This document shows, piece by piece, positions 32,686 through 42,838 of a DNA stretch of 64,000 nucleotides (position 1 is the stretch's first letter; the number at the start of each line of letters is the position of its first letter). The DNA is from Meconema thalassinum (Eukaryota > Arthropoda > Insecta > Orthoptera > Tettigoniidae). Under the pieces are notes generated by a model that was not told where the DNA came from, made no database searches, and saw only the letters and a list, made by a program, of their open reading frames with translations. The DNA is taken from assembly GCA_946902985.2 (NCBI GenBank), contig OX336388.2, positions 367,957,387 through 368,021,386 of the forward strand. The letters run 5' to 3'. The position numbers were made by a program, and so were the translations under genes.

Positions 32686-34837
32686 ATATAACTATGGCCT
32701 CATCTCTCATTTGGAGATGCGCATTATGCTGATTTAATTTTTGCCGACCCACCCCTAATACTCAGGTGGTAACATCGTGATCCAAGGCGTAGCATGCCTT
32801 CTTTTTAGACGCATGAAGTCCATCAACCCCTTATGTGTACTCTGTAATGTAGTGTAGCTGTTTTTGGTCGTGTTCATGTGTCTGCGTTGGTTTATGTTGG
32901 ACGTGAGAGGGTTATTGGAAGGGAATTGGGTATTAACCATGGTAGCCTGCTGTAGTATGTCGGTAATCCCTCTGGGATTATCCGCCTATGGTTTGTCATC
33001 CTCCCTTGGTCCATGTTGGCTTTCTATCCGCGCCTTGGGATAGTAAAGCTTCACGCCCTGATCTGGTCTGCCATTTGTAGTGTAAATGTGGCCAGTGGTC
33101 GTAGTGCGACTGGCCATGTCCTAGTCATCTGTAATGATTCCTATGCCTTACGATCGATAAAAGAAGTTATTAGAGGGGAGATCTTGTCTGTGTTTGCTCC
33201 TAATTGTTGAGTGCATGTGCGTGTGTGTGACTATGTTCCGCTACACCACGCGGACGGTTGGTCTGTTGCAGGCTAAGTCGTAATATGTATCGCGTGTATG
33301 GGCAGGAGGCGCCCGTGGCCTGCCAATGTCTTTGAGAACGTGCTCGTATGGGCCCAAGATAAGTTCCGCTGTGTCACGTCTTGTCCATTGCGAAATGTTT
33401 TTGCAGTGTGAAAAAAAAATGTATGGTGTTATAATTGTTTTGTGTTTGTAATTTCACGGTCACTGCCGATACACAATAGTGTCTTGTCACCAGCAGTGTT
33501 GCAGTATGACGGGTCTGCAAGTCAGCAGTTGGTATGTGTAATGTCAGGCTGGGATGTTATGGTTTGTCATCCGCTGGCATGTGCTTTCCTGCACGTATGC
33601 AAGTGTGGTCATTGTTTTAGATTCCTGGCGGACCTAATGTGGCAATTCATACTATTTGCCAATACTATTGTGTGGTCATTATTCCGTGAGACCTTTGTCT
33701 TATGAAATTATCCTAGCTGTGGCTGGGAAATGTATTTCTCATGTCAGGTGTATTTTGAAATTTTATGCCCGGTTTTTGGCGTGAGGAAATGTGGTATTCC
33801 CTGTTCATGTATCGGTATGGGCCAATTTCGGTGTGGTTGGAAGCCTGGATGATTGCCTTCCTTGGTGTCTAATGTTTACTGGGATTGGAACCCGTGATCT
33901 CGTGTCATTCTCTGTGTACTATGTCTGCGTTGTTTATGGTTTTGTGCGCTCCTCGTATGTATTTTGATTGTGTTCCCCGTACCAAAAATACCGTTGGATA
34001 GTTAGTTTTTGGTACGAGCGTGGTGTGTGATCATGGGTTCGGACCCGGTTGCCTGTAGAGACTTGTCACGACGGTATTTGGGCCGTCCATATTATGGCAC
34101 GTTCGCCGTGTATGTGCACTGTGCAAATGAAAGTACGCATACCTGTGAGGAGTTTCCGTATTTTTGTACTTTCCTCGTAGTGTAATTTTGGAAGTTATAG
34201 GGTCCTTGGATCTGCCGTGAATGAACGCGTCCTTCCTGTCCACTGGGAGCAGGCTTAGTTCGTCTGTGTGCGTGAAGGTCAGGCAGCCATGCGCGCCTTA
34301 TCGCTTCTCGATAGTGTCCAATTTCACTCACGTGTGCATTATCTTGTTACTTGCTTGACAATGCTCTGTGACTGTATGTTTGTGTCTCTCGGTCTGAATG
34401 CTATCTCTGTAATTGTGAGTGGGGCCGTCCGCCATACAAAATAACCTCTCACTAACTACATTTGTGTCCCCAAATTTTGTGTTAACTGTATCGTGGTTCA
34501 AGTATATTCCTATCCGTTGTACCAAATGTCGTTATACACTAGTGTGTCTGGGCCGCTAGTCGCGTGTTTGGTGACTAGATGCCAGAGGCGATTTTGTTGT
34601 TTTTCATTTATGACCCGCTGTTGGTGGAACTGTCCCCATCTGTCTTAGCTTTCTCATTTTTCTATTCTAGAACTGGATAACTACCCGACCTTATATTCCT
34701 GGTATTCAGAAGGTTGCGGGTTTTGAGACCGTCTTTTACCCAGAGTAATTGTTTCTGGCACTATTCAGGTTGTGTCTCCGGGACAGTTCTGGTGAGTGTT
34801 AGGATCGTATCCCGGTTCGGTCAGTGGGGTCTGAAGG
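32686..34837 (-). other. Element B 3' region proximal to integrase, no gene seen
   Basis: About 2.15 kb, A/C-rich on the coding strand. The longest frames (60-80 codons) show no hydrophobic segment or domain motif. Joined in B with 14924-18526. Confidence 0.6.
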
Positions 34838-36295
34838 CTATTTCTTGGCCTTTTTTCCACGTCTGCCAGCGGGATCGTTTCCTTTTCTTTTAGTAGTGTG
34901 CCCGCCTGTACGTGTAGGTGTGTGAGCTTGGCGTGTATGATATGCCTTCATCCGGCGGGCGTGAATAATGTCGTTAATGAGTTTCCTCCCATGGCGCACG
35001 CTGACTATGTAATTTAGGTCAGATACCTTCCTGCAGACTTTGAAGGGACCTGACCAGCGTGGCAGGAGGAATTCGGACACGTTTTTCTTACGGGCAGAAT
35101 TGGAGACCATGACTAATTGCCCGGGTGTGTATTCCACGGTCTTCCTATTCCGATCGTACCGCTCTTTTTGCTATTTCTGGGCCTCGGCTATGTTTTTTCT
35201 AGCGTCCATGCGGGCTATCTGCAAATGCTCTAGCCGAGCCGCATTGTCTGTGTGGGTGTCCTGTGGGATGCATATATTGTCTATGGGACTTCTGGGTGTG
35301 TAACCGTGCAGTAGGAAGTGTGGAGAGTGTTTCGTAGCCGTGGATACAGAGGTATTATAACTAAAAGTAATAGCTTGCAGGTATTCATCCCAGTCTGTTC
35401 CTGCGTCCTCTGTAAATTTAGCCAGCGCTATTCCAAGTATTTTGTTCATACTCTCCGTGAGTCCGTTGGTTTGCGGGGAAAAACTCGTGGTAGTGTATGC
35501 CTTAATCCTGAGTATCTCCAGAAACTGTTGGAGCACTCTCGAGGTGAAAATAGTACCTCTGTCGGATAATAAGGTTTGGAATAGGCCATATCGTGTAACT
35601 ATATCAAATAGAAATTCAGCTATGCTGTTCGTGTCTGCTTTGGGAACAGCCTTTGTAATCATATATCGAGTGAGATACTCGGTGGCCACCAGGATATATT
35701 TATTGCCTTTCTGACTTGTCGTAATGGGGCCTTTCACATCCATCCCGACTCTGTGAAATAACTCTCCCACGGGAATTGGGTTGAGTAGTCCATGAGGCTT
35801 GCCAGGTCTTGTTTTGAATCGTTGGCAAGTGTGACATGTCTTTACAAAGGTATCTATGTCGGCCTTCATGTTTACCCAATAGTACTTGTCACGGATTCTA
35901 AGGTATGTTTTATGCGTACCTAAGTGCGCCCCTGCCAGTGGGCTATTATGGTGTCCGATCATGATATTTTCTCTCAATTATTCCGGAACCGCTATAGGTG
36001 CGCTATCGTGCATGGCCGTGGGCTTAAGTTTCAGTACCCCGTCTTTGTCTAGGAAAAATCGCCTAGACAGCCGTGCTGTCTTGGAGTCCACTTTATCCAA
36101 GTCTTCTAGTGCCAATAGAATCTGTTTCAAGTACGGATCACTTTCTTGCTCCTGTTTGATGTTAACCACCGTCAGGGCAAAGGTGGGCATATCGTCCCAG
36201 TCGTGGTCCTTACTGTCATCCGGGGGCTCGGCTACTGGCAGCCTAGACAACCCATCTGCGTCTAGGTGTGTAGCGCCTTTCTTGTGTTTGACCAC
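34838..36295 (-). pseudogene. pol: Element B integrase
   Basis: Integrase part of Pol, read in one frame with two internal stop codons: TAA at 35978-35980 and TAG near 35168-35170. Before the first stop there is the RNase H-to-integrase linker with HLDADGLSRLP. After it comes the zinc finger (GAHLGTHKTYLRIR...CHTCQRFKT) and the catalytic core with D (GMDVKGPITTS), D (LLSDRGTIF) and E (TNGLTESMNKI), all three residues present. A C-terminal basic segment follows (PRWSGPFKV, the usual end of Gypsy integrases; then RKLINDIIHARRMK and a KRKGNDP/RRGKKAKK tail). At least the TAG fits a C-to-T change. The protein joins DNA ends to target DNA in other copies; here it would be truncated. Confidence 0.9.
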
Positions 36296-36314
36296 GAAGT
36301 CATATTCATACAGG

Positions 36315-36785
36315 CGGAATATAAACCTGTTGAGCCGCGAATTTGGGTTTTTAAATTTGTCCCAAAAAAAGCAAGCTCGCGTGGTCAGTCACTACCGTGA
36401 ACTTGATACCATAGAGGTATACTCTAAAATAGTTCACTCCCCACGAAAATGCCAGCATTTCCCGCTCTGTGGCAGAGTATCTAGTCTCAACGGCCGTTAG
36501 CTTCCTGCTAGCGTAGGCGACGGGCCGTTTGCGCCCTTCGGCGTCTTCCTGCAATAGGGCCGCCCCCAGCCCATACAGGCTGGCATCCACGTGCAAAAAT
36601 GTGGGCCTATCACTGTGGAAGTGTTGCAGTAATGGAGGTGAGGTCAATAGTTGCTTCAGTGTGTTGAAGGCATCTATGTGTTCCTGCTTGATGCTGAAGG
36701 GCGTTTTTTCACGTGTGAGCTCAGTTAAGGGATGGGCGATGTGTGCAAACCTATAGATATGCTTGCGGGTACGAAGCCAAGCCAA
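36315..36785 (-). pseudogene. pol: Element B RNase H
   Basis: Frame separate from RT. It has the RT connection (PLTELTREKTPF), then LHVDASLYGLGAALLQ, VAYASRKLTAVETRYSATER and VVTDHASLLFL, the acidic residues of RNase H in order. The upstream join to RT is lost by a one-base change near 36768-36775 (CCC context). The downstream join to integrase is lost next to a T7/A7 run at 36362-36370. Domain order RT-RNase H-IN is Gypsy type. Confidence 0.9.
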
Positions 36786-37318
36786 TAAAACTGCGCAATT
36801 GTTTCAAATTTGTGGGCATTGGGATGCCCGTTATTGCGTCAGTCTTGGCTGGGTCGGGAATAATGCCCTCCCTGTTGACAACATGGCCCAATATGTTAAT
36901 CTGCTCTCTGGCAAATTGACATTTCGCAGGTTTAAGCCTTAGTTTAGCTTCTCTGATCCTTGCGAAAGCCTCCTCCAAATGTACGATGTGTTCGTCAAAA
37001 GTGTTGGAGAAGACCGTTATATCATCCACGTACACTAATACGGAACGCCACTTAAGCCCTGAAAATGTCTTATCCACTAGCTTTTGGAAGGTTTGGCTGG
37101 CGTTACGGAGACCCATCGGTAAACGGGTGTAGGTAAATAATCCGTTCTCTGTAACGAACGCCAGCTTGTGCCTATCTGGTTCATAGACGGGGATGGAATA
37201 GAATCCACTATAGCAATCCATCGAACTGAACCAGCTAGCTCCGCCAAGGGCGTCCAAATAGGTGTCTGCCCTTGGTAGTGGATAACTATCATTTTCGACT
37301 AACTTATTGAGCCTCCTG
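36751..37318 (-). pseudogene. pol: Element B reverse transcriptase, main part
   Basis: Contains WFSSMDCYSGFYSIPV, FTYTRLPMGLRNASQTF, the catalytic VYVDDITVFS, and the thumb motif LRLKPAKCQFAR...ILGHVVNREGI. The N-terminal fingers are in the preceding frame (37322-38518); the break coincides with an A9 run (T9 on plus, 37349-37357). Otherwise this segment is undamaged. Confidence 0.92.
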
Positions 37319-37321
37319 TAG

Positions 37322-38518
37322 TCAGTACAAAACCTGTGCGATCCGTCCTTTTTTTTTGGTCAGCAGAACCGGTGAGGAGTAGTTAGAAATAACGGGCACA
37401 ATGACCCCTGCCTCGAGCATCTCTGAGATCTGAGCGTCGATGGCATGTCTCTCCTTCTGGCTCACTCTGAAGGGAGGCTGGTGCACTGGTCGGTCACTAG
37501 TGAGTGTGACATGGTGTTCAATGAGGTCTGTCACAGCGAGATCCTTCATTGAGTGGGCAAAAATATCTCTGTTAGTCTCCAGGAGCTCCGTGAGCCTTTT
37601 ATTTTGCTCCGGAGTCAGGTCCTGCCTGTGGTTCTGGCTGGCCGCCTTATCTGTGTGTGTGTGTGTGTGTTGGCTGATAGTATGTAGTGCAGAGGCCTGT
37701 TGCTCGTGGTTTTCTCGCTCCGCTCGAATCCCATCTTTGTTCGTGGCGTATATCATGGGATGTGTGGTGAGCCTCTGGTCGTGCTTTAAAAGCATCTGAC
37801 CACTAGCGAAATTTATGCTAGCCTCATATTTAGCGAGAAAATCCATGCCAATTATGGCTGACGCAGAAAGGTGTTCGATAACGAACATGGGGTGCGTTGT
37901 GGCAAAATGGTCTATCCTAAGATGTATGTCTGCCACCCCCGCGTTTTCTAACGTCTGAGCATTGGCCGTTACCAGCCGGATGTCCCTCGTGACACCGTGT
38001 ATTTGGGCTTCGGTAACGTGTCTCCTATTAACACAACTTACTGCTGCCCCGGTGTCAATTAGGGCCTGCACTTTGTGGCCATTTATGGTGGCGTGTATCG
38101 TAAGGGCCGATACCTGAAATCCACTGCCCTGCACCGCTGTGTTGTGTAAGATGTATGTTGTTGTTGTTGTTGTTGCCGGAGTGACATTTGTGCTGGGAAG
38201 GCACGGAGCTGTCCGCTTATCGTACCTGGCACGCTTCGCCTCTCGGCTGACTTCCTGTCCTGAATACTTTGCCCCGGTCAGCAAAGTGCGTTTGCCAAGT
38301 ACATTGCCAGCTCTTTTAACCAGTCTTGCTGTTATACTAGGAGTCCGCTGGCGAGCGTTTAATGTATTAATCGTTCCCAGCCTTTGTGTAGTTGTGTTGT
38401 TATTGGTTTCTTCCTCTCGGGAAGGTGTGTCTGCGAATGTGACCCTGAGCTTGCCCTTGTTACCCCGTCTTTTGTTCCAGGCGGTCGCGAGTTCGACTCC
38501 TGTTGCTGGCTTCCCCAT
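37322..38518 (-). pseudogene. pol: Element B retropepsin and start of RT
   Basis: About 398 codons. A basic N-terminal linker is followed by the aspartic protease with the catalytic LIDTGAAVSCVNRRHV and the second hydrophobic signature SAIIGMDFLAKY. A His/Thr-rich spacer with HTHTHTD (a GT microsatellite on plus, 37650-37670) leads to the RT N-terminus (DLIEHHVTLTSDRPVHQPPF, EMLEAGVIVP, SPVLLTKKK). The frame then ends at the A9 run. It is +1 relative to the OTU frame upstream and overlaps that frame's end, so the linkage may rely on frameshifting or may be broken by homopolymer indels (a G7 run at 38559-38565). Confidence 0.9.
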
Positions 38519-38618
38519 GCCGAGCGAGCTCGCGTCATGCGCCTGTGTGTGGTCAATTCCCCCCCTGTGTTGTGGTGAAGGGGGTAGGGTTTTCTGTTTG
38601 GAGGGTGTGGGCGTGTTC

Positions 38619-39269
38619 TCAGGCTGTTTTGCTTATGATTGTGAGGGGTGTGTAATGTCCCGCCTTAGGGTTTCCTGTAAAAAGTACATGTAGGTCCCTA
38701 TCGAATCCCGCAGTTGAGAATAGCGGAGGCGAGTGCACATCAGTGTATACATGGATGTTGGCTTTCAGCACCTTGCCGAGAGCGGTCACCTCTACGGCAC
38801 TGCCATAGGTGCCGTCCTTACCCATGTATTTTCGGTAATCCGCCCCGGTCTGGAATGGGTTTTCCCGCTCGTCCGACACAAAGTCCCGGTACTCTTTCCA
38901 GTTGGCCAGGATATGTTTGACCGCTTTCTGTCTGTAGTCCCCATGATAGTCCTCGGTGTTCCGGATTAGGAAGCTCATGGCCCTAAACAGACAGTTGCCG
39001 TCTCCTTGCACGGGGTGTGCTTGGAAACGGTCCGGGGGCGGATCGTCAGCCTTAGCTTTAGCTGGCTGCTTCTTCCCCTTAATCTTGCGAGTTTGCTTGG
39101 GGGAAGGGTCTTTCTTGTGTTGTGTTGGGGGAGGAACCTCAGCCGCTTCATTAGCTGGCCGAACCTCCCCGTCTAGGCGTTTTTTGGAAATGTGGGTGTA
39201 CGCCTGCCTGTAATGTATGTGCGCCCCCCCTCGGGATGGCTGCGCCAGCTCCCCGCCTGCGGTGTGTGT
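38619..39269 (-). CDS. Element B OTU-family cysteine protease domain
   Basis: An open frame of 216 codons between Gag and protease. The last 135 residues form an OTU domain: the catalytic Cys loop HPVQGDGNCLFRAMSF (D, G, N, C, conserved in OTU deubiquitinases), the central GTYGSAVEVTALGKVLKANI (the usual W/Y-G...E..AL..... pattern) and the C-terminal KAGHYTPL with the catalytic His. Upstream is a Lys/Pro-rich linker. The frame overlaps the gag end (39151) by about 120 nt in the +1 frame; a G7 run at 39224-39230 lies at the overlap. OTU enzymes cleave ubiquitin from proteins; a role in protecting Gag or Pol from host ubiquitylation is speculation. Both catalytic residues are present, so it may be active. 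Confidence 0.9.
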   Translation of the reverse strand, partial: THTAGGELAQPSRGGAHIHYRQAYTHISKKRLDGEVRPANEAAEVPPPTQHKKDPSPKQTRKIKGKKQPAKAKADDPPPDRFQAHPVQGDGNCLFRAMSFLIRNTEDYHGDYRQKAVKHILANWKEYRDFVSDERENPFQTGADYRKYMGKDGTYGSAVEVTALGKVLKANIHVYTDVHSPPLFSTAGFDRDLHVLFTGNPKAGHYTPLTIISKTA

Positions 39270-41313
39270 CTAGGCGTAGGGAGTATTGCCCCCTGTCTAT
39301 CCTGTGGGGTGTCTCATCCCTGAACTCCCTCGGGTATTCGTCGGGGAGGGGGTAGTGTTCCGGGCCCTTCGTGTGTTTTCTTCCCTGTCTATTATTGCCC
39401 GGGGGTCTGTTTTCCTGTTTCCTCCAGGGTGGGGTGTATGTCTGATGCTGGGGGAGCGGGTTTTCCCGTCGGTTCCCCTTTTCCCTATATTGGGTAGCTG
39501 CATACTCCTGTCTGGTTGGGGGTGGGTTTCCTCGCCTGTCCCTATTTCCCCTGTATTGTGGGGGTGTATAGCTTTGCCTGCGTGGGGGCGGGTTCTCCCG
39601 ATATTCCCCATTTCCCCTGTACTGCGGGGCGGCATAGCCCTGCCTGCGTGGGGGCGAGTTTTCCCGGTACTCCCTGTCTGCCCTGTATTGTGGGGCAGCG
39701 TAGGACTGTCTATTTGGTGTCGGGCTGTTTCGTCGGGGGATGTCGTGGTCGTACTCCTCAGGGTAGTACTCCCGTGTGTACAGGGATGGTGAACGCCTTG
39801 AGGGGTATGTCGGCTCTGTGTCCGTGTATGATATCGGTGAGTACCGAGGAGGGTAGTGTGGCCTATCCTGTGGGGGAGGTGTTGTTGGCCGCTGTGGAGG
39901 GTAGTAATCTTCCTCCCTCCCGTAGCGTCTCCTCTCTGTGTACCCCCTGTCCCTCTCAGTATGATAGTGTTCTCGTTTGTCTGCGTGCTCATCCCTTAGC
40001 GGTCTCCCGCCCGCTTGGATGGCAGCTATGGTAATTTTCTCCATCCTGTCCACTAATTCGTCCATTTTGTCGTTAGTGTCGTCTTTCTGAGTTTTGAAGT
40101 GCAGATCCACGGCTTTTTCCGTAGCCTTTTCCGTGATCTTTCTCCCCTCCTCTATGGTCTTTATGTTATTTAACATATGTTGGACCGTGGGGTTGTTCAT
40201 GATGCATAGCTTTTCCACTATGGCTGGTCTGAGGTCCTGCATTAACAGCTTGACTTTCTGTTTATTTGTCATGGCTGCATTGTACTTTTCGCACATTATC
40301 AATTTAACATTGATGTATGCCTGGGCGCTCTCTTTGGGTCCCTGTGACCTCTGTCTAATCTGGTCATAGAGATCGTCATCGTCTGGTATAAGCTGGAACT
40401 CATTTTTCAAGAGTAAAGCGTTTTCCTCCCATGTGGCAGCTTCTAGCGTGTCCTCATGGAGCTCATACCATGTCATGGCCGCCTTTGTGAGATAGGCAGG
40501 AAGGAGCCGTTTCCTAACTTCCTCGCTCCAACCATTGATCCGGGCCGTTCTGTTGAAGGCCTTGAGGTATTCCTCGGGATCCTGGCCTTCCCCCGTGAAC
40601 TTTGTGGGGTGGATCATGGGGTACTCAGTGCGTCTATTCATCTCGTTTTCAGCTGTCTCTTGTTGGCTGTGTAGTGATTCTGGTCTGTCTATTCTGTTCG
40701 CACCACTATCGTGTGCCGAGGTGTTTGGGCTGTTTAGAGGGGAATTAGCCTCGCTTCCCGTGTACGATACCTGTGTTACGTTACCAGGTGGCTCGTCACC
40801 TGATATGTCTGTGCTGATGGATGGTGTGTTGTCGTACTGTGTGGATTTGACTATGTGTACGGTTCTGTCTAAATCCTGTTTTACTGTTTCCAAAATAGTG
40901 TGGATGTCAAGAACCGCTTCTGTTGTGTGATTATTGGCTTTGATAGTGTCTGTCTCTAGTAGCTCTGTAATGCGCTCGAGCAGGTTACTGGCTTTCTGCT
41001 CTGTGATCTGCAGTTGCTGCAACAATAGGGGATGGAGTGTTGGCAGGCAATCTACCTCACTAGCGCTGGATACCGGTGACTCTTGTGTGTGTTCACTGGC
41101 CTGGGACCGTGTAAAATGTATAACTTGTGCTGCGGCGGCAGGGTGTTGAGCACGGATCTGTGCTGTTTTGAATTCAAGGTCCCTGAGAAGTTGTACTGCA
41201 GTCTGGTCAGTTATTAAGTCACCGTTCCTAATTTTTAGCTTCGGCAGGAGTGGAGTCGTACTAGCCGACAAATGGTGCGCAAAGTCTCTTAGTGTGTTTC
41301 TAAATGTGGACAT
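39151..41313 (-). CDS. gag: Element B Gag
   Basis: A 720-residue frame from ATG 41313. Residues 1-230 are a Ser/Thr-rich and helical N-terminal region. A retrotransposon Gag capsid domain follows (about 235-410): HPTKFTGEGQDPEEYLKAF, AMTWYELHEDTLEAATWEE, LKNEFQLIPDDDDLYDQI and AYINVKLIMCEKYN. The C-terminal third is rich in Arg, Pro, Tyr and Gln. It contains four to five tandem 22-residue units of the RRQxYAxPQYRGNxEYRENPPP type (DNA period 66 bp, 39440-39720). No CCHC knuckle was found. The last ~40 residues after the G7 run may be out of the original frame, since the OTU frame takes over there. Confidence 0.88.
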   Translation of the reverse strand: MSTFRNTLRDFAHHLSASTTPLLPKLKIRNGDLITDQTAVQLLRDLEFKTAQIRAQHPAAAAQVIHFTRSQASEHTQESPVSSASEVDCLPTLHPLLLQQLQITEQKASNLLERITELLETDTIKANNHTTEAVLDIHTILETVKQDLDRTVHIVKSTQYDNTPSISTDISGDEPPGNVTQVSYTGSEANSPLNSPNTSAHDSGANRIDRPESLHSQQETAENEMNRRTEYPMIHPTKFTGEGQDPEEYLKAFNRTARINGWSEEVRKRLLPAYLTKAAMTWYELHEDTLEAATWEENALLLKNEFQLIPDDDDLYDQIRQRSQGPKESAQAYINVKLIMCEKYNAAMTNKQKVKLLMQDLRPAIVEKLCIMNNPTVQHMLNNIKTIEEGRKITEKATEKAVDLHFKTQKDDTNDKMDELVDRMEKITIAAIQAGGRPLRDEHADKREHYHTERDRGYTERRRYGREEDYYPPQRPTTPPPQDRPHYPPRYSPISYTDTEPTYPSRRSPSLYTREYYPEEYDHDIPRRNSPTPNRQSYAAPQYRADREYRENSPPRRQGYAAPQYRGNGEYRENPPPRRQSYTPPQYRGNRDRRGNPPPTRQEYAATQYREKGNRRENPLPQHQTYTPPWRKQENRPPGNNRQGRKHTKGPEHYPLPDEYPREFRDETPHRIDRGQYSLRLDTHRRRGAGAAIPRGGAHTLQAGVHPHFQKTPRRGGSAS
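39440..39720 (-). repeat. 66-bp tandem repeats inside element B gag
   Basis: Four to five units with a plus-strand landmark CCTGCGTGGGGGCG at 39577 and 39643, exactly 66 bp apart, and diverged copies on both sides. They encode the 22-residue Arg/Tyr/Pro repeats. Confidence 0.85.
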
Positions 41314-41511
41314 CTAATTTCCCCTGACTCTGTAATATGGGGCGAATGGGGTTGGCGTAATAATACAAACTTCTATATGTATATAAAAAATGTGTAACGT
41401 AATATAAGGTCAAAAAATTTTTTTTTCACTATTTGCTTGGCTTTTTGCGGTACGGAAGGGGTCGTTTTAACTACGAGGGCTCGTTGGTTGAGTCCCGTTC
41501 TACTATGCGTA
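41314..41511 (-). other. Element B 5' leader
   Basis: About 200 bp between the primer site and the Gag ATG, with a T9 run on plus near 41420. Non-coding. Confidence 0.6.
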
Positions 41512-41529
41512 GTACCCCGCCTCCACCAG
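41512..41529 (-). other. Element B primer-binding site candidate
   Basis: Minus-strand sequence directly after the 5' LTR is CTGGTGGAGGCGGGGTAC. TGG one base after the LTR matches a tRNA CCA end; the tRNA was not identified. Confidence 0.55.
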
Positions 41530-42399
41530 TGTTTTAGATCCCTTATTTGGGTTGGATCTAAAAGGAAGAGTTATTGTACTAATTTATAAAGCTGTGCCTA
41601 AAAAGGGTAGCTTCCCTTGGCAGGGTAAGCTGACCAGTGTAGAGTGTTGTGGTGTGCTAGGAACTAGGGGGCGCTCCTATAAATAATGTAGTAGTGATTT
41701 AGGGGATGGGACTCAATGCAAGGGTCACTGTGCTGGTCGCTCAGCTGACTGGCTTATTATATAACTGAATGTGCTTGTATCAGCTAAGTGGCACGCGCTG
41801 CTCCCTAGCAGCCGGGCCGCCGAGAGAAATACAATGGTATCTGAGCTAGCACTGTCAGCCTACCGTATGTCACGTCTAACCGTGACGGGAATAAGGAAGG
41901 GCGTTGGGATGTACAGAGGCGTATAAACAGTAAGGCGAGTGTAGAGTGTTGACCAAGTGTTTATTGGTCTGTGATGTTAAAGTATGAGTCCCTTGTAGGG
42001 AATGTAACAATGTTCACAATGTGAAAGTACAAGCTGTGGATAAAGGTTACAAAAGTAGGAGATCTGAACACGACTGACTCACCTCTGATGACACCAACGT
42101 AGCCTTCGGCCGTACCACTGAGAGACTGATAATGGAGAGATCCCTTGACCTGATTAAGACGCCTTCTTATACTCTTCGGCGCTATGCTGTCAGCAATGTG
42201 TTGGCATAGCTGCCCCAGTTAATAATATGTCGCTGTGTGTAATGATTGTGCAAGGATTGAGCTGCTTTCTAGAGTGGCAAGCTGTCCTTGTGGTATTGAT
42301 GGATGTTGGTCTGGCTTTCCAAGGGTTGCCAGTTAGGAGATTTAGACAGATGATGGGGGGATGGTCTCCAAGGGGTGCATACCCCTGGGAGGCTGTACA
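41530..42399 (-). repeat. Element B 5' LTR
   Basis: 870 bp, near-identical to 14053-14923. Confidence 0.93.
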
Positions 42400-42838
42400 A
42401 TAACCTTAACATCATGGCGATCTTAACTGATATATTAGATACAACCTGTTGGCAAATAATGACTTTAAATAAACTATTTCTTCACTGCAGTACATCTTCA
42501 TTATAGATCATTTCATACAAAGTTTATATTATTGTATCAGTAGGGTATATCACATACAACATACTAAAACTACTGAAATATAAGACAGGCTCATGAGGAC
42601 AGCTGCCATCTTGTCGTGTGGCAGATACGGCTCAGCTCTTTTAAGCCACTCATACAGAATAATATTATAATAAATTAAATTATATTAAATAACGGAGCAC
42701 GACCTTCAGGATAGCTTAAACCACCCTAGGCTTGATAATCTGAATTGGTGGGTCTTAAGCTATTGATTATAAGAGTTGCATAATTCACACGGCCGCCATC
42801 CTGAAATGGAAAGGCCGATGACCTTGAAGTTTGGATGA
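42400..42838. other. No gene seen
   Basis: AT-rich flank of element B. Two short GCCATC-type blocks (42605 and 42790) resemble the units of the Helentron-like families, but no termini are present. Confidence 0.45.

Larger units (their letters stand above)
14053..42399 (-). mobile_element. Element B: Gypsy-type LTR retrotransposon, interrupted by element A
   Basis: It is bounded by direct repeats of 871 bp (14053-14923) and 870 bp (41530-42399), each TG...CA. The minus-strand order is 5' LTR, leader, gag, OTU domain, protease, RT, RNase H, integrase, then a long 3' region without long frames, then the 3' LTR. RNase H before integrase is the Gypsy (Ty3) order. Removing element A and one target duplication leaves about 14.2 kb, well above typical Gypsy lengths. 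The flanks give only an imperfect 4-bp duplication (ATAT left, ATAA right). The LTRs differ by about five substitutions and one indel by eye. Coding frames carry several frameshifts and two nonsense codons, so this copy appears non-autonomous as read. Confidence 0.93.

Noticed and set aside
34031..34525. Envelope gene in element B after integrase
   Set aside because: The short frames lack a signal peptide, transmembrane segment or furin-like site; nothing supports an env call.
39286..40034. Long plus-strand frames opposite B gag
   Set aside because: Antisense shadows of the repetitive Arg/Pro-rich gag coding strand; no start context or domain.
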